Source of the DNA: Anoplopoma fimbria
Lineage: Eukaryota > Chordata > Actinopteri > Perciformes > Anoplopomatidae
Direction of reading: 5' to 3'
Assembly (NCBI RefSeq): GCF_027596085.1
Contig: NC_072465.1
Location: 18,430,207-18,494,206, forward strand
DNA length: 64,000 bases
This document shows, piece after piece, positions 27,530 to 40,289 of the stretch. The notes under the pieces are model-generated. The model worked only from the letters and a program-made list of their open reading frames with translations, had not been told where the DNA came from and ran no database searches. Every line of letters begins with the position of its first letter. The stretch's first letter is position 1. A program made the position numbers and the translations under genes.

Positions 27530-27533
<4 letters not shown>

Positions 27534-30167
27534 CCTCTGTCTGCTCCTCACGGCTGGGCACAGTTGGGGAGCAGCTCCTTATTCATTCATGAGAGAGGCA
27601 CCGGATAAATAAAAAGGTTCATTACTGTGCTAAAGTGTTACTAATGACATGTACCTGCCACTGAGCACCTCCGAAAATCTAATGTGACACACTAGAATGG
27701 AAAATCTATTCTGCCGCGCCGAGGCCTCCAATGGCGCTAGCACATACTCTATGGAAATTTCTCTCCGCTTGCCCTCCAATTGTGTCTCTCTAAAACCAAT
27801 ATTTACAATCCCATAGCCATTATGTCCTACTACGCCCTCTGCGCCTGCTGTTGCGACCTCCATATTAGCTGAAAATTGGACTTTGCAAACTTAGCAGGGG
27901 GGAAGAGGCTCCTCTCGTAGATGAGAGGGGGCAGCACCGGGGGACTCAGCGTGAGGCTTGCGGTGCCTCTTAACTCCCTGCTGCCCCGAACCTAAACCGC
28001 CAATACGCAGCAAACGGCAAACAAAAATACAGAAAAAATGCACCCTGATACAGTCCATCATCTTGACTCCTCAATACATTAAAATATCCAAAGTGTGTGA
28101 TAACAAACAATTGCTAACTTACCCTAAAATGTGTCACTTGATCACGTATTTTTAGACACATGCTTTATGCAAACACTATAGCAGCAAGAATGCTTTTTTA
28201 ATTGTCTGATTAATAAAGTTAGATGACAGGATTGATAAGAGGAAATTGGGATAAAGAAGCTTCAAGCACCCACAGTAACAGAACTTAATGTCTGAACAAA
28301 TCAATAGTACTGCTGTTTAAAGAAATGCCAACAATGTGTCTTTAAGATGGTATTTAAATCAGATGTGCAGTTTTTCTTTGATAGTAAAACATAATGGATG
28401 TTTTATTATTTATTCACAATTGTATTTTATTTACAAGAATATTTTTTTATATGTTTGCCGCACATATAATGGGATACATTAATTGATTACCCTGTAAGTT
28501 CATAGATAGCAAATACAAGCAAATAAGGGGAATAAACTACCGTACTATATATCATGTTTAAGCAAAATAACTAGGTAAATTATTTAATTTTGTTTTAATC
28601 CAAAATTAATTTCAAGAGTTGCATATTCACAGAAAATGCTGCTGAGTCCATCATTTTAGGAGCCTCTCTAAGTCAGGTGCTTACACACACATTAAACATA
28701 TAGAATATAAGCTTTAATCTGAGATCAATATTTGATGCTGAACATAATTTGTGCACACTGAAAAGTTAATAATAAAATTCCGTCATCATTTTTTGTCATT
28801 AACCACAAATTACAATATTGTAGCTGGAAGGATGTACTATGCTATCAACCATGTTATTTAAACAATATGGTGTGACAGAGTGATAGCATTTCCTTTACAT
28901 GGTTATACAGGTTCAGTGCCAGTTTCTGATGTAATGCAAATGAGCTACAAAATCTGCTGAACAGATGTGAAATGTAAAATGTACTCATGTAACGATTAAG
29001 TGAAAAAATGTGGACCAAGTGGTCTTACAGGGTTTCCTCATCCTGTGTCCTCTAAATGATAAACAAAGTAGCACATTGGTGCAATTCTACTGTTAACAAC
29101 AATGTGAATTTGCATAGAAAATAAAGTATGATCTGAATACATAATCTTTCCCAATATTATTAGATTATTTTGGAGCCCTTATCAATTCTTATCATAATGT
29201 AGCCAATCCCTCATGAGGTTGTCTGTGGTTGTTCCCTCCTGAGCTAAAAGACTTGTTGCATCTTTAAGAGCTCAGTATCTAATTGAATCACGGGTCCCAT
29301 CAGTGTCTCAGCAGAGTCTTAAATGACTGTTTGCTCAACATGTCTGCCCATTTCCACTGATTAATTCATACGAAGCCAAACGAAATGTTCTGCCTTGTTT
29401 GTCATGTTACATCCGAGCCCTGCGGTCTTTCCCCTATCTGAATACATGTTAATCAGACTGGAGCCATAACCTTATAAAAAACAATACAATTTAATAATAA
29501 TATTCTGAATGCAAGTGCATTTGCTGGTTGATCAATTCATTTTTTTAATGATTAGCTAATAATTATTACATTATTATATTACCTCTACATAATTTCTCTT
29601 TATCTAAAATTAAATGTCAAACCCCGTAAGAGATTCAATACGGTTTGCAGGTTTCCAGAAGCAGCAATATCTGTCGAGATATACATAAAAAAAAAAATCC
29701 TAACTTCACACAATCCTCACTGGTTCTACCAAACGGCGCTCACTACCATTCAGGTTGAAAAGAAGTAGAAACACACCTGTGGGAATTTCATAAGGCACAG
29801 CTCACGTTATTAGAAAGGCAACAATAATCAAGAACAGCAACGATTTGATACCCAACATCTTCCGAAGCAGAACAGATTTAGCATCACTGCACAAATCTGC
29901 CAGTGTTGTAGTACGCTAATTAAATGAGTTATTCAGATAATTTAACATTAGTGATGCATGGACATTTGGTCAAGCTGAGTGTCCAAAGGGGTCAAAGACA
30001 TACAATAGATGGAAATGATTTTAAATAAGGCCCTTTAACCGGGATCAAACTGTGATTTTGCCACAACTAAGATTAATTTACATCCTACTGGTGGTGGGTA
30101 TAATCCCAATAGGTCTTTGGATCCGACATGAAAGACGTATTTCTGTTGGACCTTTTCTGGACTGGAC

Positions 30168-30189
30168 ACACTTTCTCATGAGAAAGTGT
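30168..30189. repeat. perfect 22-bp palindrome
   Basis: The arm ACACTTTCTCA is followed directly by its exact reverse complement TGAGAAAGTGT, with no spacer. Confidence 0.97.
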
Positions 30190-31870
30190 CAATGTGCAGA
30201 ATCATTCCCAGTCAGGTAATATCAGCCAAAAAAGTTTCAGAAGCTTTCACAACTAACAGGTGTCATGAACGGGGAGTTTTTACTTGTAGCTCACGCCTTT
30301 CAATGGCCCTCTGGAGATAAACCAGCCAGTAAAATACTCTCCTTTTATCAGCTGTTTTACACTCAAAAACACGTGTTTGTTATTGTGCTAACTAAAGACA
30401 AATTTAGAAATCATTAGTCTCATGTTGAATCATTGTATGCGTTGACATTCCAGTGTTGTTAGATCAGAGACCTTATGACAGCTACTATAATTATCCCCCC
30501 CCTCCCAGTGCTTCCTAAGTGGAACCTATAAGTGACCTCAGGGTCGTATAAAGCACATTAGCCACTCTAGCAGGCAGATCATTTGGACTTATATGGGGGG
30601 CCTCCTCTTCTGAACATCACTCCAGCAGTCCGCTGAAGCAGCTACACCCAGGATTTGACACAGCTGGAAATATTCCAATATGATGATTTCATTATTATGT
30701 GCCCTACCTGCATGGAATATGTGTTTGTTGGACAATATTTGTTTTCAGTCCATTTCAAACAAAACATAGATTTGTCATTCACGCCTCCATGTTTTCTAAA
30801 AATCTCAATTCAGGGCTTGATTGGGCATACATTTGCAGCAGTGTGTCCGTTTGAAAAGCCAGCTCAGTTCCTTATTCAGCAACCTGTTCAGTGATTGACT
30901 TTTCCCTCGGCGCCCCTCCAGCAGATGAAGGAACAGAGCTTAAACCTGTTACTGTCAGCTTCTCACCTGGATCATAAGAACTCCTGCTCGGAGCATGCAA
31001 ACCAATATCCTCCTATTCTTCGCCCAGCCGCCCAGGATTCACAGCAGTAGCTTTTCACAAAGACCAGGGCAGAGCGCAGTGCGTGTTATCTTATTGAGTT
31101 ACCTGTAGCTAAGCTCTGAGCGAGCACACACAATGGCAGGCAGTTAATGACAGCGCAGGGCCTAACCCCTTGTCCCCGGCCTTTCCCTGAGCCTCATTTC
31201 CGCGCGGCGGCTGCCATTTCACAGCTGTTAGCCACAGACTCTCTTTGTCATGATTAAGGACAAATTAATAGATGCCTCCTGGTAATCAGCTTTCATTAGG
31301 GCTGTCAAACCGTCAGTGGCGTTCGCTCAGTGCGCTGGACACGGGATGATCACCTCCCAGTCGAGAGACACTACAGCTGGCTGTGTGCGACTGTGGTACT
31401 GCCTCTCAGCTGCTGTATTTGTGTGCTTGGTGTGGCTAAAGTGTGGGTAACCAGTGCATTAGCACGCTCCTTCGTGGCACAAGTGCTTGTAGTTGGTGCA
31501 TTAACAGTGCTCCGTGTGGAGCTGCAAGATGGAGGTCATCGTGGGAATGACATAAAGAGTAGTCTTTCTGCTGGGTGTAATTGGCCCCAGCATGCTGAAA
31601 ATGGACTGTGAAATGTAAGGGGGGGTCAAATAATTGATTTTCCCCCGAATGCAGAATCCAGGGCAGGGCTGTTTAGTGAGTAATTTACAAGAGCAGTTCA
31701 GCCCGGGCTGACTGGCATATCTGTTGAAAGTTCCCAGGGGCACAGCGAGAGATAACACACACCTGAGACCCTGGAGCAGATGGACAGCCGTCACTGTGCT
31801 ACTCAGAGGGCAGAGAGGATCCACATCAAACTTACTTCCACACATCTATGTATGCAGAGGGGATATAAGT

Positions 31871-31872
31871 GC

Positions 31873-31933
<61 letters not shown>
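31871..31933. repeat. (CA)n microsatellite, interrupted
   Basis: A CA run of about 63 bp with one phase shift (CACCAC), followed by a TC-rich tract at about 31979-32034. Confidence 0.96.
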
Positions 31934-31935
<2 letters not shown>

Positions 31936-32039
31936 AGAGGATGATGGACACCGGCTATTGTATGTAGAAATAGACCATCTCTCTCTCTCTCTCCCTCCTC
32001 TCTCTCTCTCCCTCTCTCCTTCCCTCTCTCTCTCTGCAG

Positions 32040-35000
32040 CATTTCTGGAATTGATGAAATAAACTCATCAGACTTCCTGCAAGTTTTGGCATTGTGCGAG
32101 GGAGCTGAAGTCATTTCAGTATGTAGATTTCAGACTTAAACCCATAACCGTGTTGCGTGGTGCATGACCACCCCCACCTGCTGGAGAGAGAAGGCTGGGG
32201 TGTGCATGATGGGATAGGGACGTCTGTAAGACAGGATATAGCCTGGCCCCGTGTATGTTCAGTGATTTGTCTCCACCACAGCCTAAGGGAATTAAGACAA
32301 TAGCCTTATGTCAGATAGCATAATCTAGTGACAAAATGGCATTTTATTTGCTATGCAAAAATTGGGCTCAAATACACGTGTAAGCTAATTGAGAAGCAGC
32401 AGCTGCTTAGCCATCTGCATGGGTTAAATTGGTTTCGTCTTCAATTTGGAGAATTTCTTATTAAGTAAAAAGATGAGTGACGATTGTCAAGATCCATGAT
32501 CTCTGTAATGTGAATTTATGGAAAACACAATGATTAGCTATTGTTGTATTGTACCAGAAAGTCATTGCTGTCAAAAATGTAGATGAGCCACCTAGAGCTT
32601 GTATATTGTGTTCATCACAACAAGGCATTTGTATGCCGCGCAGTCAGTGCTCTTCAATTTTCTTAAGCATCTTGGTAAATTGCACCAAACAATTTTCAAG
32701 ATCAATTCCAGCGTCGAAAAACAATGCACACAAATCCCAATCTCCAACCCATATTGTGTTGGAGAGGGCCCCTGTGTTTGCATGAAGGTAATTACAGTGG
32801 GATTTGATGTTGTGGTGTGCCCAGAATTCTCCAGCTTTAGATCAGGCTCAGGGTGCTCCACCCCATTAATACTCCATATGGGGAACCCAGCTGTGATCAG
32901 AATTGGAAGAGCGGGAGGGGAAATCGATTTCATTTGCAGGATTATTGATGTAACCGAGATGCCGTTTGTATGAAACATAAAGTCTCATTTCAGAGGTTAT
33001 GGATAAAACTGGATTGAGGTGCTGGCTGTTTGTTTTATTCAATGAAACATTACAGAAACAGAGAAGTCAATATACACACTGCTGTACAGACCTCGACCGC
33101 ATTGCACCAAATTAGAGCTTTGGAGCGAGTTATTCACATCTGCCTGCCTATAGTGACACAAACTACTGCACACAACCTACAGAGCGTGTGATACAATGTG
33201 TAGAATATATGCATTAAAAGTGGAGAAATCAATGTAAGAAAATTGTACTTTAATAGATGTTAATGTGGAGAAATAAAAAAGTGATTTACTGCACTGCATG
33301 AGGTAAAAAAAAAGGAGGAGTGGGGGGTTCAAAGCAACACATAATGTTGGCAGTGAGAACTGACCTGGCATTCAGCCTTTTTTCACCCTTTGCCAAACTT
33401 CCCCATCCACCTGTTCCCTAGATTTTTAAGGAGGCTTTATAAGTCAGGCTGATGTGCTGGCGAGGTGCTCACCCACACATTAAAACCGGTATCAGACTTT
33501 CCCAGGGTTCAGATGGCCTAACAGCTGGATCTTTCATGTGAATCCATCCCTCTCCCCTACCATTCCTCCTCCGTTGCCATTGTAGACCATTGAGACCATT
33601 GTAGTTTCCGAAAGTAAAACAGCAGCAGTTGGAGTGATGGCAAGCCACATGGGAGCGTTTTGTTTTTTTCAGGGTTCACAGCATTCCTCTGATGACAACA
33701 GCGGGGTCAAGACAAGGTAACGTGTTCTGTACAATATTTGCTTATACCTTTGGTTACACTTTATAGACAGAGAGAGAAATGGTTACTAAATACAAAACTG
33801 CTGTAACATTTGCTGTCTCTAAAGTTCACATAAAGTTTTCCATTAAAGGGATTTTTAACAACTGGTCCTGGTCATCAAATTGTGGGATGGAGGTGTTTTT
33901 CAGGCAGTCTTTTTCCCCCGACTTACTGTCCTTGTTTCGGAGCAGATGTTCACAGTGTTCTGGTGTCAGTGATGGGAAGTGTAAAAACAGGCTTACACAT
34001 GTCACCATATCGTTACAACTAGAGGAGGAAGTATGTCATCTGGCCAGCTGGCTCTAATATGTGCTGCAGCTGAAAAGAAATAGAGAGTAAATACTGCCGG
34101 GTGGAGCCAAAACTCCAATCTGGCTGAGTTGCCCACCGTATTCTTTAGCTTTTGGATTTAGAGCGCAGACACACAATACAATCTCCAGCAGAGTTTCACA
34201 AGTTCTCATAAGTAAACCATTAATTTTACACTGCATACACACGCAAGGACGCACATAGTCTCCCTGTCAATCCTCCCTCTGCAGTTTTTGTTTTCAGTGA
34301 CAATAATTACAGGTTTTAAAAGTCGAGAAACGGGCTTGTTGCAGATGATAAAGGAAATTGCAGAATTCCATCATGGAGCATTTGTATTTTGACAGGGAGA
34401 AAGCTGAGCCAAGTGAAAAAAGAGAACATGCCATTTTTTTGAGCGGCGTGTCTGTGAGGCGCTGGTGTTTTGATATGTGCCTGAGCGGAGTGAGAAGGGA
34501 AAGTGGGCCCCTGTCTGGGAGAAAGGGCTGAAGCTCTGTTATGGAGCTTAGGTCTCCATCTATCCTAATAAAAAACACTTAAGCCAAACAGCCCCCTCCT
34601 GCTCTGCCTGTGTCTGATCCTGGGAGCTACCTGCAGGCCCTCCACAGAGCACATTTAATAATGGTCTCCACCCCGAGAGATGGGCCGTCCATGCGACGCT
34701 AGGCTGGAGGCAGCATCACAGTATTCTAGGAAGACTTTGAGGCTTGTCGTACCGGCGGGAAAGGTGTCGTTAGAGACCCGCCAGTGTCTGTTTCACAAAT
34801 GTAACACAGCCGTACTGTTTTCAATATTGATATTCTTGACATTTTTCCAAACTCCTGAATTTTAACCACACTTGAACTGTCACGTTGGTGTTTATTCCTC
34901 CCTTCCTCGCTCTTTTTCAGCCGGGCTTTTCTTTGATGGTGTTCGTGGAGGCAGTTTGAAGTGGTTTTCCTTTGCCATCGTAATCCCTGTTTCTGTTCCG

Positions 35001-38000
35001 CAAAGGCCCTGTGAATGAACGGGAACGTAATGAAAGACTTGTGCTTTCCAAGGTGTTAAACCGGAATAAAAAGTGGCATTTTTTATTTGTTTTGCCTCGT
35101 GTTTGATTCTTGGTAATGCAGACAATCAACAGGGTAGAGGAGTTAAGTGCATTATAAATTACTGAGAGGGAGCCACCTCGCTCTTGGAGCTCATCCTGAT
35201 GCTGCTGCTGCCACTTTGGGTTATGTGAGGAGTAAAGTACTTTAGCAGAGACCGTGGAGCTGCGCCACAGCACTCCTTTGCATATCAAATAAACAGCAGG
35301 GCATGATGGCGGTGCCAACCCAGACAGCTATGTTATATGTAAACGGTGACGCATGTGCGGATGTCTGTAAAGGTATCATTGAAGTCTATTGAATACATGC
35401 TATGATACAGATCATTGTGACATTGTGGCTGAGGTTGAGGTGGTTTGTGTGTGGAGTGTACAGAGTCCTGAGGAGATGTTTCAAATGGTGAGCTTTACCC
35501 TCAGGGTGACACGTTTCATTTGAAGCATCACAGGTGAATATGGTAATTAAAACTAACCCATTCACATGGAATATAATTAGCTATTTTACACAAGAGAGGT
35601 TTCATATTAACACTCACACGGATCCTGAACATTCGTACTGCTTTCATGTTTTTGAAATACATTGTGTCGATAAATACATATATTTTAATAGTGCATGCTT
35701 TTCTCTAAAAAAAAAGAAAAGAAAAGAAAGAAAGATCAGGATTTTCATGCTGAGGTACCATGTTTATGGTGCCCTTTTCTGTGTCCTCAATCCGCAGGGA
35801 AAAGATCCATGACTCTTATTTTCATAACAAAGCGTTCCAGAGTCCAGCAAACAAACTGTTGTATGGATGTACTATTGATTTCACATTCACACGTCCGGAC
35901 TTAAAGAGACTATGGGATTGCCCATGAATCCCAAATCTGTGTGCTCCTCACAGACTGTCAAGTTGACATCCACTCTCTTCTGTAAACTGGCAAGATTATT
36001 CACTCAACAGGATCTCTCTCCCTTTCATCCTGCGAACTACAGGCCAATCCGGCCGCTGACAGCCAAGTGATAGCATACAGATGGAAATGAAGGCGAGCGG
36101 GGGAATGGTGCTGTTTGTCAAACACTGGAGAAAGCTTCTGGGTTCAGGGAGTAGGCTGCTGTGCCAAAACTGGGTCCTCCGACTCTGATTTCACTTACTG
36201 TGAGGTTTCACAAACCCAAAATCAAACACAGTTATCACACATGTTGTATGTAGACTGAACTTAGAACTCAATATGATCTGATTACCACAAGATATGTTGT
36301 AGAGCCGTCAAAGTGACAGAGGAAATCCCACTTTTTACCACAAGCTTGTTGCAAGACACTTCAACTGCTACCATTTAATACATACAGATGTGTGGCACTT
36401 TATTATAAGCAACAATAAAGCACTATGCTGCTCTGTATTTTGGCTTAAAGGGCCTGCTTACATATGCACAGGAATGTATTTCTCCCTCTATTATGAACGA
36501 CCTGTTCTGAGCCGAAGAAGAGGAACCCAGATACGGTGAGAACTCACAGTCTGCTGAAGGGATGTCATTCATGTCAGATATTTGGGGAAGTAAATTACAT
36601 ACGTCCACTACATCGATAACAATCATATAACAACTAAACTGGTCTCAAAAACGGATATGAGCAATGTGTGCTGTGAAATGTATTTCCTTCTCCTTGGGCT
36701 AAAGATAACATGCATTCTTCCCTGTAGTCCACTAAGCAATACAAAGAATGCATTCTGCTCTTTCAATCACAACGTCGCCTTCTGCTAGGAGATGGTCATT
36801 GTGCTCTCTGTAACACAATCCACAGTCACTGGGATGAAACCAATTTGAGCTCCTTTCAAGATAATGCAAATAAATATCAGCGCCGATTTACCTGTTTTCA
36901 TTTTCATAACTTTGCTCTCTACGCCTCCCTTATCAGCACACAGAGCATTTCTGTCTTTCTTAAGGGTCGAATGAAAGGTCTCCCTTTTCTTGAGAATCAA
37001 GGCAGAGGAGAAGCCTGGTCCAGGACTGATTCATGTCGCACACACTGCTGGGATGTTATGCATGGATAATTGATTGTCGAAGCAGCATGGTTACTGTTGG
37101 ATCTTGATGGTGCTGCCGAAATGTCACCTCACTGATGTTACAGCAGCGCCGATATTAAAAAGGCTGGTCTCAAAGGCTTCCATCCGAGCACACTTCTCTC
37201 CCACTGTGTCTGGGAGAGACAGCACTGTTTGTCAGGCTTCTATTTCAGAGAGACAGATCTTTGCATTTGCAACCTTATCTGCACAGGACAGTGCACCCAC
37301 TTCCAGAAGTGCATTGAACATTTCCAATCATAGGGATATATCACTCTGCTTTTTAAGTGGATATCAAAAGTGTTGGAATAGTGAGCGGGAGAAAACAGAC
37401 TTAATTGAGATTGCATAGGAATTATTTATAGGCAGTTTGTCTCCTCCATAACCCCGAAAATTACACTCCAAGCTGCAAATATCCCATTCGACAACAATAA
37501 AGAAGCCATCATTTTCGTGGGAATGTTTTCATACCAATTTTGAAGAAGTTTTAAAGGAAAATTGTTTGGAAACGTCTCAGACATTAAGTCAGATAATGCA
37601 GTATGCATTTATATAAAAAGTAGGAGATTAAGTGAGTAGAATCCGGTTAATTTCAGAGTTGGGATAGCGCACGGAAAGCTGAGCAGGAACTGGTAAACTG
37701 TGTTAATCTATAAAGGCTTATGCAGGTAAAAATAGACTACACCTGCATGCCTTTTTACCTCCATAATATGTTGCAGAGGGAGACCATTGAGTATCCGTTT
37801 CCATTACCAAGGAATGGGAAAAGGACATTTTACCATCAGTTTCTGGAGTGGCTCAGGTACATTGTTCAAAGAATGAAATGTATTGCTTCCATCAATTCAG
37901 AGTCTGAGTGGGAAAAAACCTGAACAGAATCAGAATTTTTTGCTATATTTGTTGCACCATGAATTATTCTGTGTTGCAAACATATGAAGTGATACCACAT

Positions 38001-40250
38001 AGAAATAAAATTCCTCTGAATAAGGTATGATAAATTCATATACAATTATTTAAAGGCAAACGAATAGGATTCAGACTGGTCTCAAGACCACTTTTTTGAA
38101 GGTCTCAGTCGGAATCAAACACATTTTTACTCTTCTGTCTTGTCTCTTCTTGGACTCAGACAAAGAAGACTCTGAATATTATTTTAAGAACACAACTGCG
38201 TGGATATCACTAAATTGTGCATTGTCTGATTTATTTGTTAAAATCTCAGAAGAAAAGGAAAATGAACGCACATAAATTTCACCTATGCAATGCCTTTTAT
38301 CAAGACATATAATGGTACACTTAATCTTCAATTGTTTTTTTGGGTGGTTTTAAGAAAATGAGGATGATTCAGATCAAGAAGAGGAGTGCCTCAGTGGTTT
38401 GTATATTACCGATTTTTATCGTATGTGTGTGTGTGGGACCAGATCTGCCTTGGTCTTGACTCTGTGTCAACCCGTCACACTTTCGTCTTGTCACAATCTT
38501 GATACACTCTTGTCTTCTTTTTCTGTTTTGGGGATGTTTCTGGGCGTCAACCTCTGTAAAAACGAAGTGACCAGGTGCCAGATCACAACCATGTTTATGA
38601 GATGAAGCTATGAAAATGTTGGACACTGCGCCGGGAAAAAAAACTTAAATATAACAAGGTGAAACACAAAGAGGACAACGCTTGAATCAGAAATTTCTGA
38701 AACAGAAACAGAGTGAATCCAGGGTTGGATTTCACATGCTGGTGAGCACAGTAACTCTCGTTGAGCTGGAGAGGAGGGTCCACCAGCAAATCCTACTCAT
38801 TGTGCCCTTTTACTGTATTTAATGAAAAGTGTCTTTATTATATAGAAAAGAATGCAAAAAATGAACAATGGTAGTTTTTTTTCTTTCTCTCGATGCACTT
38901 TTTTCTTCATTTATTTTGGAAATAATATAACAATATTTTTGTTGAGTATTGGGTTTCCATTGTGTATCTACGGTTAAAGGGATAACCCTTTCCATATTGT
39001 GCCCCTCTGACATACTGAAACCATTCAGAACTCAGGGCTTCCCCCATAATCAAGTGTGAATGAACATGTAAACTTAGCCAAGTATTAACAGAACTTGGCC
39101 TGTCTTCTGCACGCAGCAGTTCATGCTGCTGTGTGAATCCTGGTTGGCGTGACAAAGGTAAAAGGCAAACAGCTTGAAGAGTGAAGAGGACCCAAAACAG
39201 ACAGGCGGGAACAGACCATACTGTCTGTCGAAGCGCTGCAACTGAAAGGGGAGAAAGGAGCATTAATAGCCACCATATGTCTGCATATTCTGGGGTCTCC
39301 AGAGTAAATTTCATTACCCAACGCACAAAGTGGACCATCGAAAAGACGTGTGTAACGTGGCCTGAGACAGCTACCGTGTGAAAAGCAGGCCGTAATGTGT
39401 GAGAGCCACGGCCTGATCTGTCACGCTGGGGTTTTTAAGGAAAACGGGGGTAGCAGCTGTTTGGTTCACCTGTCCTGTCCTGTACACGGCTCTCCATCAA
39501 ACCAGAGGCTACTGTCCTCACAGGCCTGCACCCACGGACATGTTCCTCCATAGTAATCTCAGATGTAACACTCCCATCTAATGTGACGACATTTACAAGA
39601 CCACAGCACCTCTGTTCGTCAGACTTGTACAATTATATGGTGTTCAATTTATATAAGCACACCGGTTATAGTGGGAGAGATATCCATAAACATACTGCAA
39701 GGTATTTAACCATGCCTCTGCTCTATAACAAACCACGTTTTAGTGGGATAAGCCAACACAGAAAGACACAGGTTCCTGAGTAGGCTAAACTAAATCATCA
39801 TGTGTTTATTGATGCTAATTTTCAAGTGCCTACTAGTCAAAGAGTTGGAACTTTCTTTTTCACTGTGGGAAAGTCTTTAGCGAAAAATATGCACAGCTCA
39901 AGTAAGTGATTGAATTAAATTTAACTGTTTGCACATATGTTCTCTTGTTTAAGGGGGAAAGTTACTCCAGCACTGCTTAAGCTGTGGATTATCTGTCTGC
40001 GTCCTCTGCCTCTTTAGCATCAACATAAATTCACCCACTCAGAGTCTATCACACATCCACAGAGCTCCCTGAGAGAGAGCGGACCTTAGGGAAGCCCAAG
40101 CGGAGGGGGGGACCTCGACAGAGCCGAGCGGAGCTGAGCGGGGTTGCGGTTTGAGCCCATGGGCATGGCCCGCTCACTCTCTGGCAACCACTTTGTTAGG
40201 CACACAACACTAATCCTCCTTGTGTCTTTATTGCCCTCTGTGTAGAGGAG
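32040..40250. other. intergenic sequence, no gene recognised
   Basis: No coding exon was recognised. Frames open on both strands across about 32592-32978 are treated as chance or conserved non-coding sequence. A poly-purine patch lies at 35708-35733. About 38060-38560 looks like a diverged interspersed repeat. The rest is unique-looking, AT-rich sequence. Confidence 0.65.
38060..38560. repeat. probable diverged interspersed repeat
   Basis: Stretches such as gactggtctcaagaccactt, ggtcttgactctgtgtcaac and cgtcttgtcacaatcttgat look like a diverged copy of a 'ggtcttgactc' repeat common in fish genomes. I recognise the type from memory; the family and exact ends cannot be set. Confidence 0.4.
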
Positions 40251-40252
40251 CA

Positions 40253-40287
40253 GGCCGGGGCCGGGGCCGGGGCCGGGGCTGGGGGGG
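40253..40287 (+). repeat. GGGGCC hexanucleotide tract with G-quadruplex pattern
   Basis: The runs GGGG at 40257-40260, 40263-40266, 40269-40272 and 40275-40278 are separated by CC, then CT and a G7 run at 40281-40287. This is about four GGGGCC units. Confidence 0.97.
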
Positions 40288-40289
40288 AA

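Larger units (their letters stand above)
27360..31870. other. intergenic sequence, no gene recognised
   Basis: A (CT)n run lies at 27494-27529. Complex sequence at about 27600-27870 and 31030-31330 is unique-looking. The stretch 28100-30600 is strongly AT-rich. A perfect 22-bp palindrome lies at 30168-30189 and a TAATTGATTA paired-homeodomain-type site at 28480-28489. No coding exon was supported. Confidence 0.65.
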
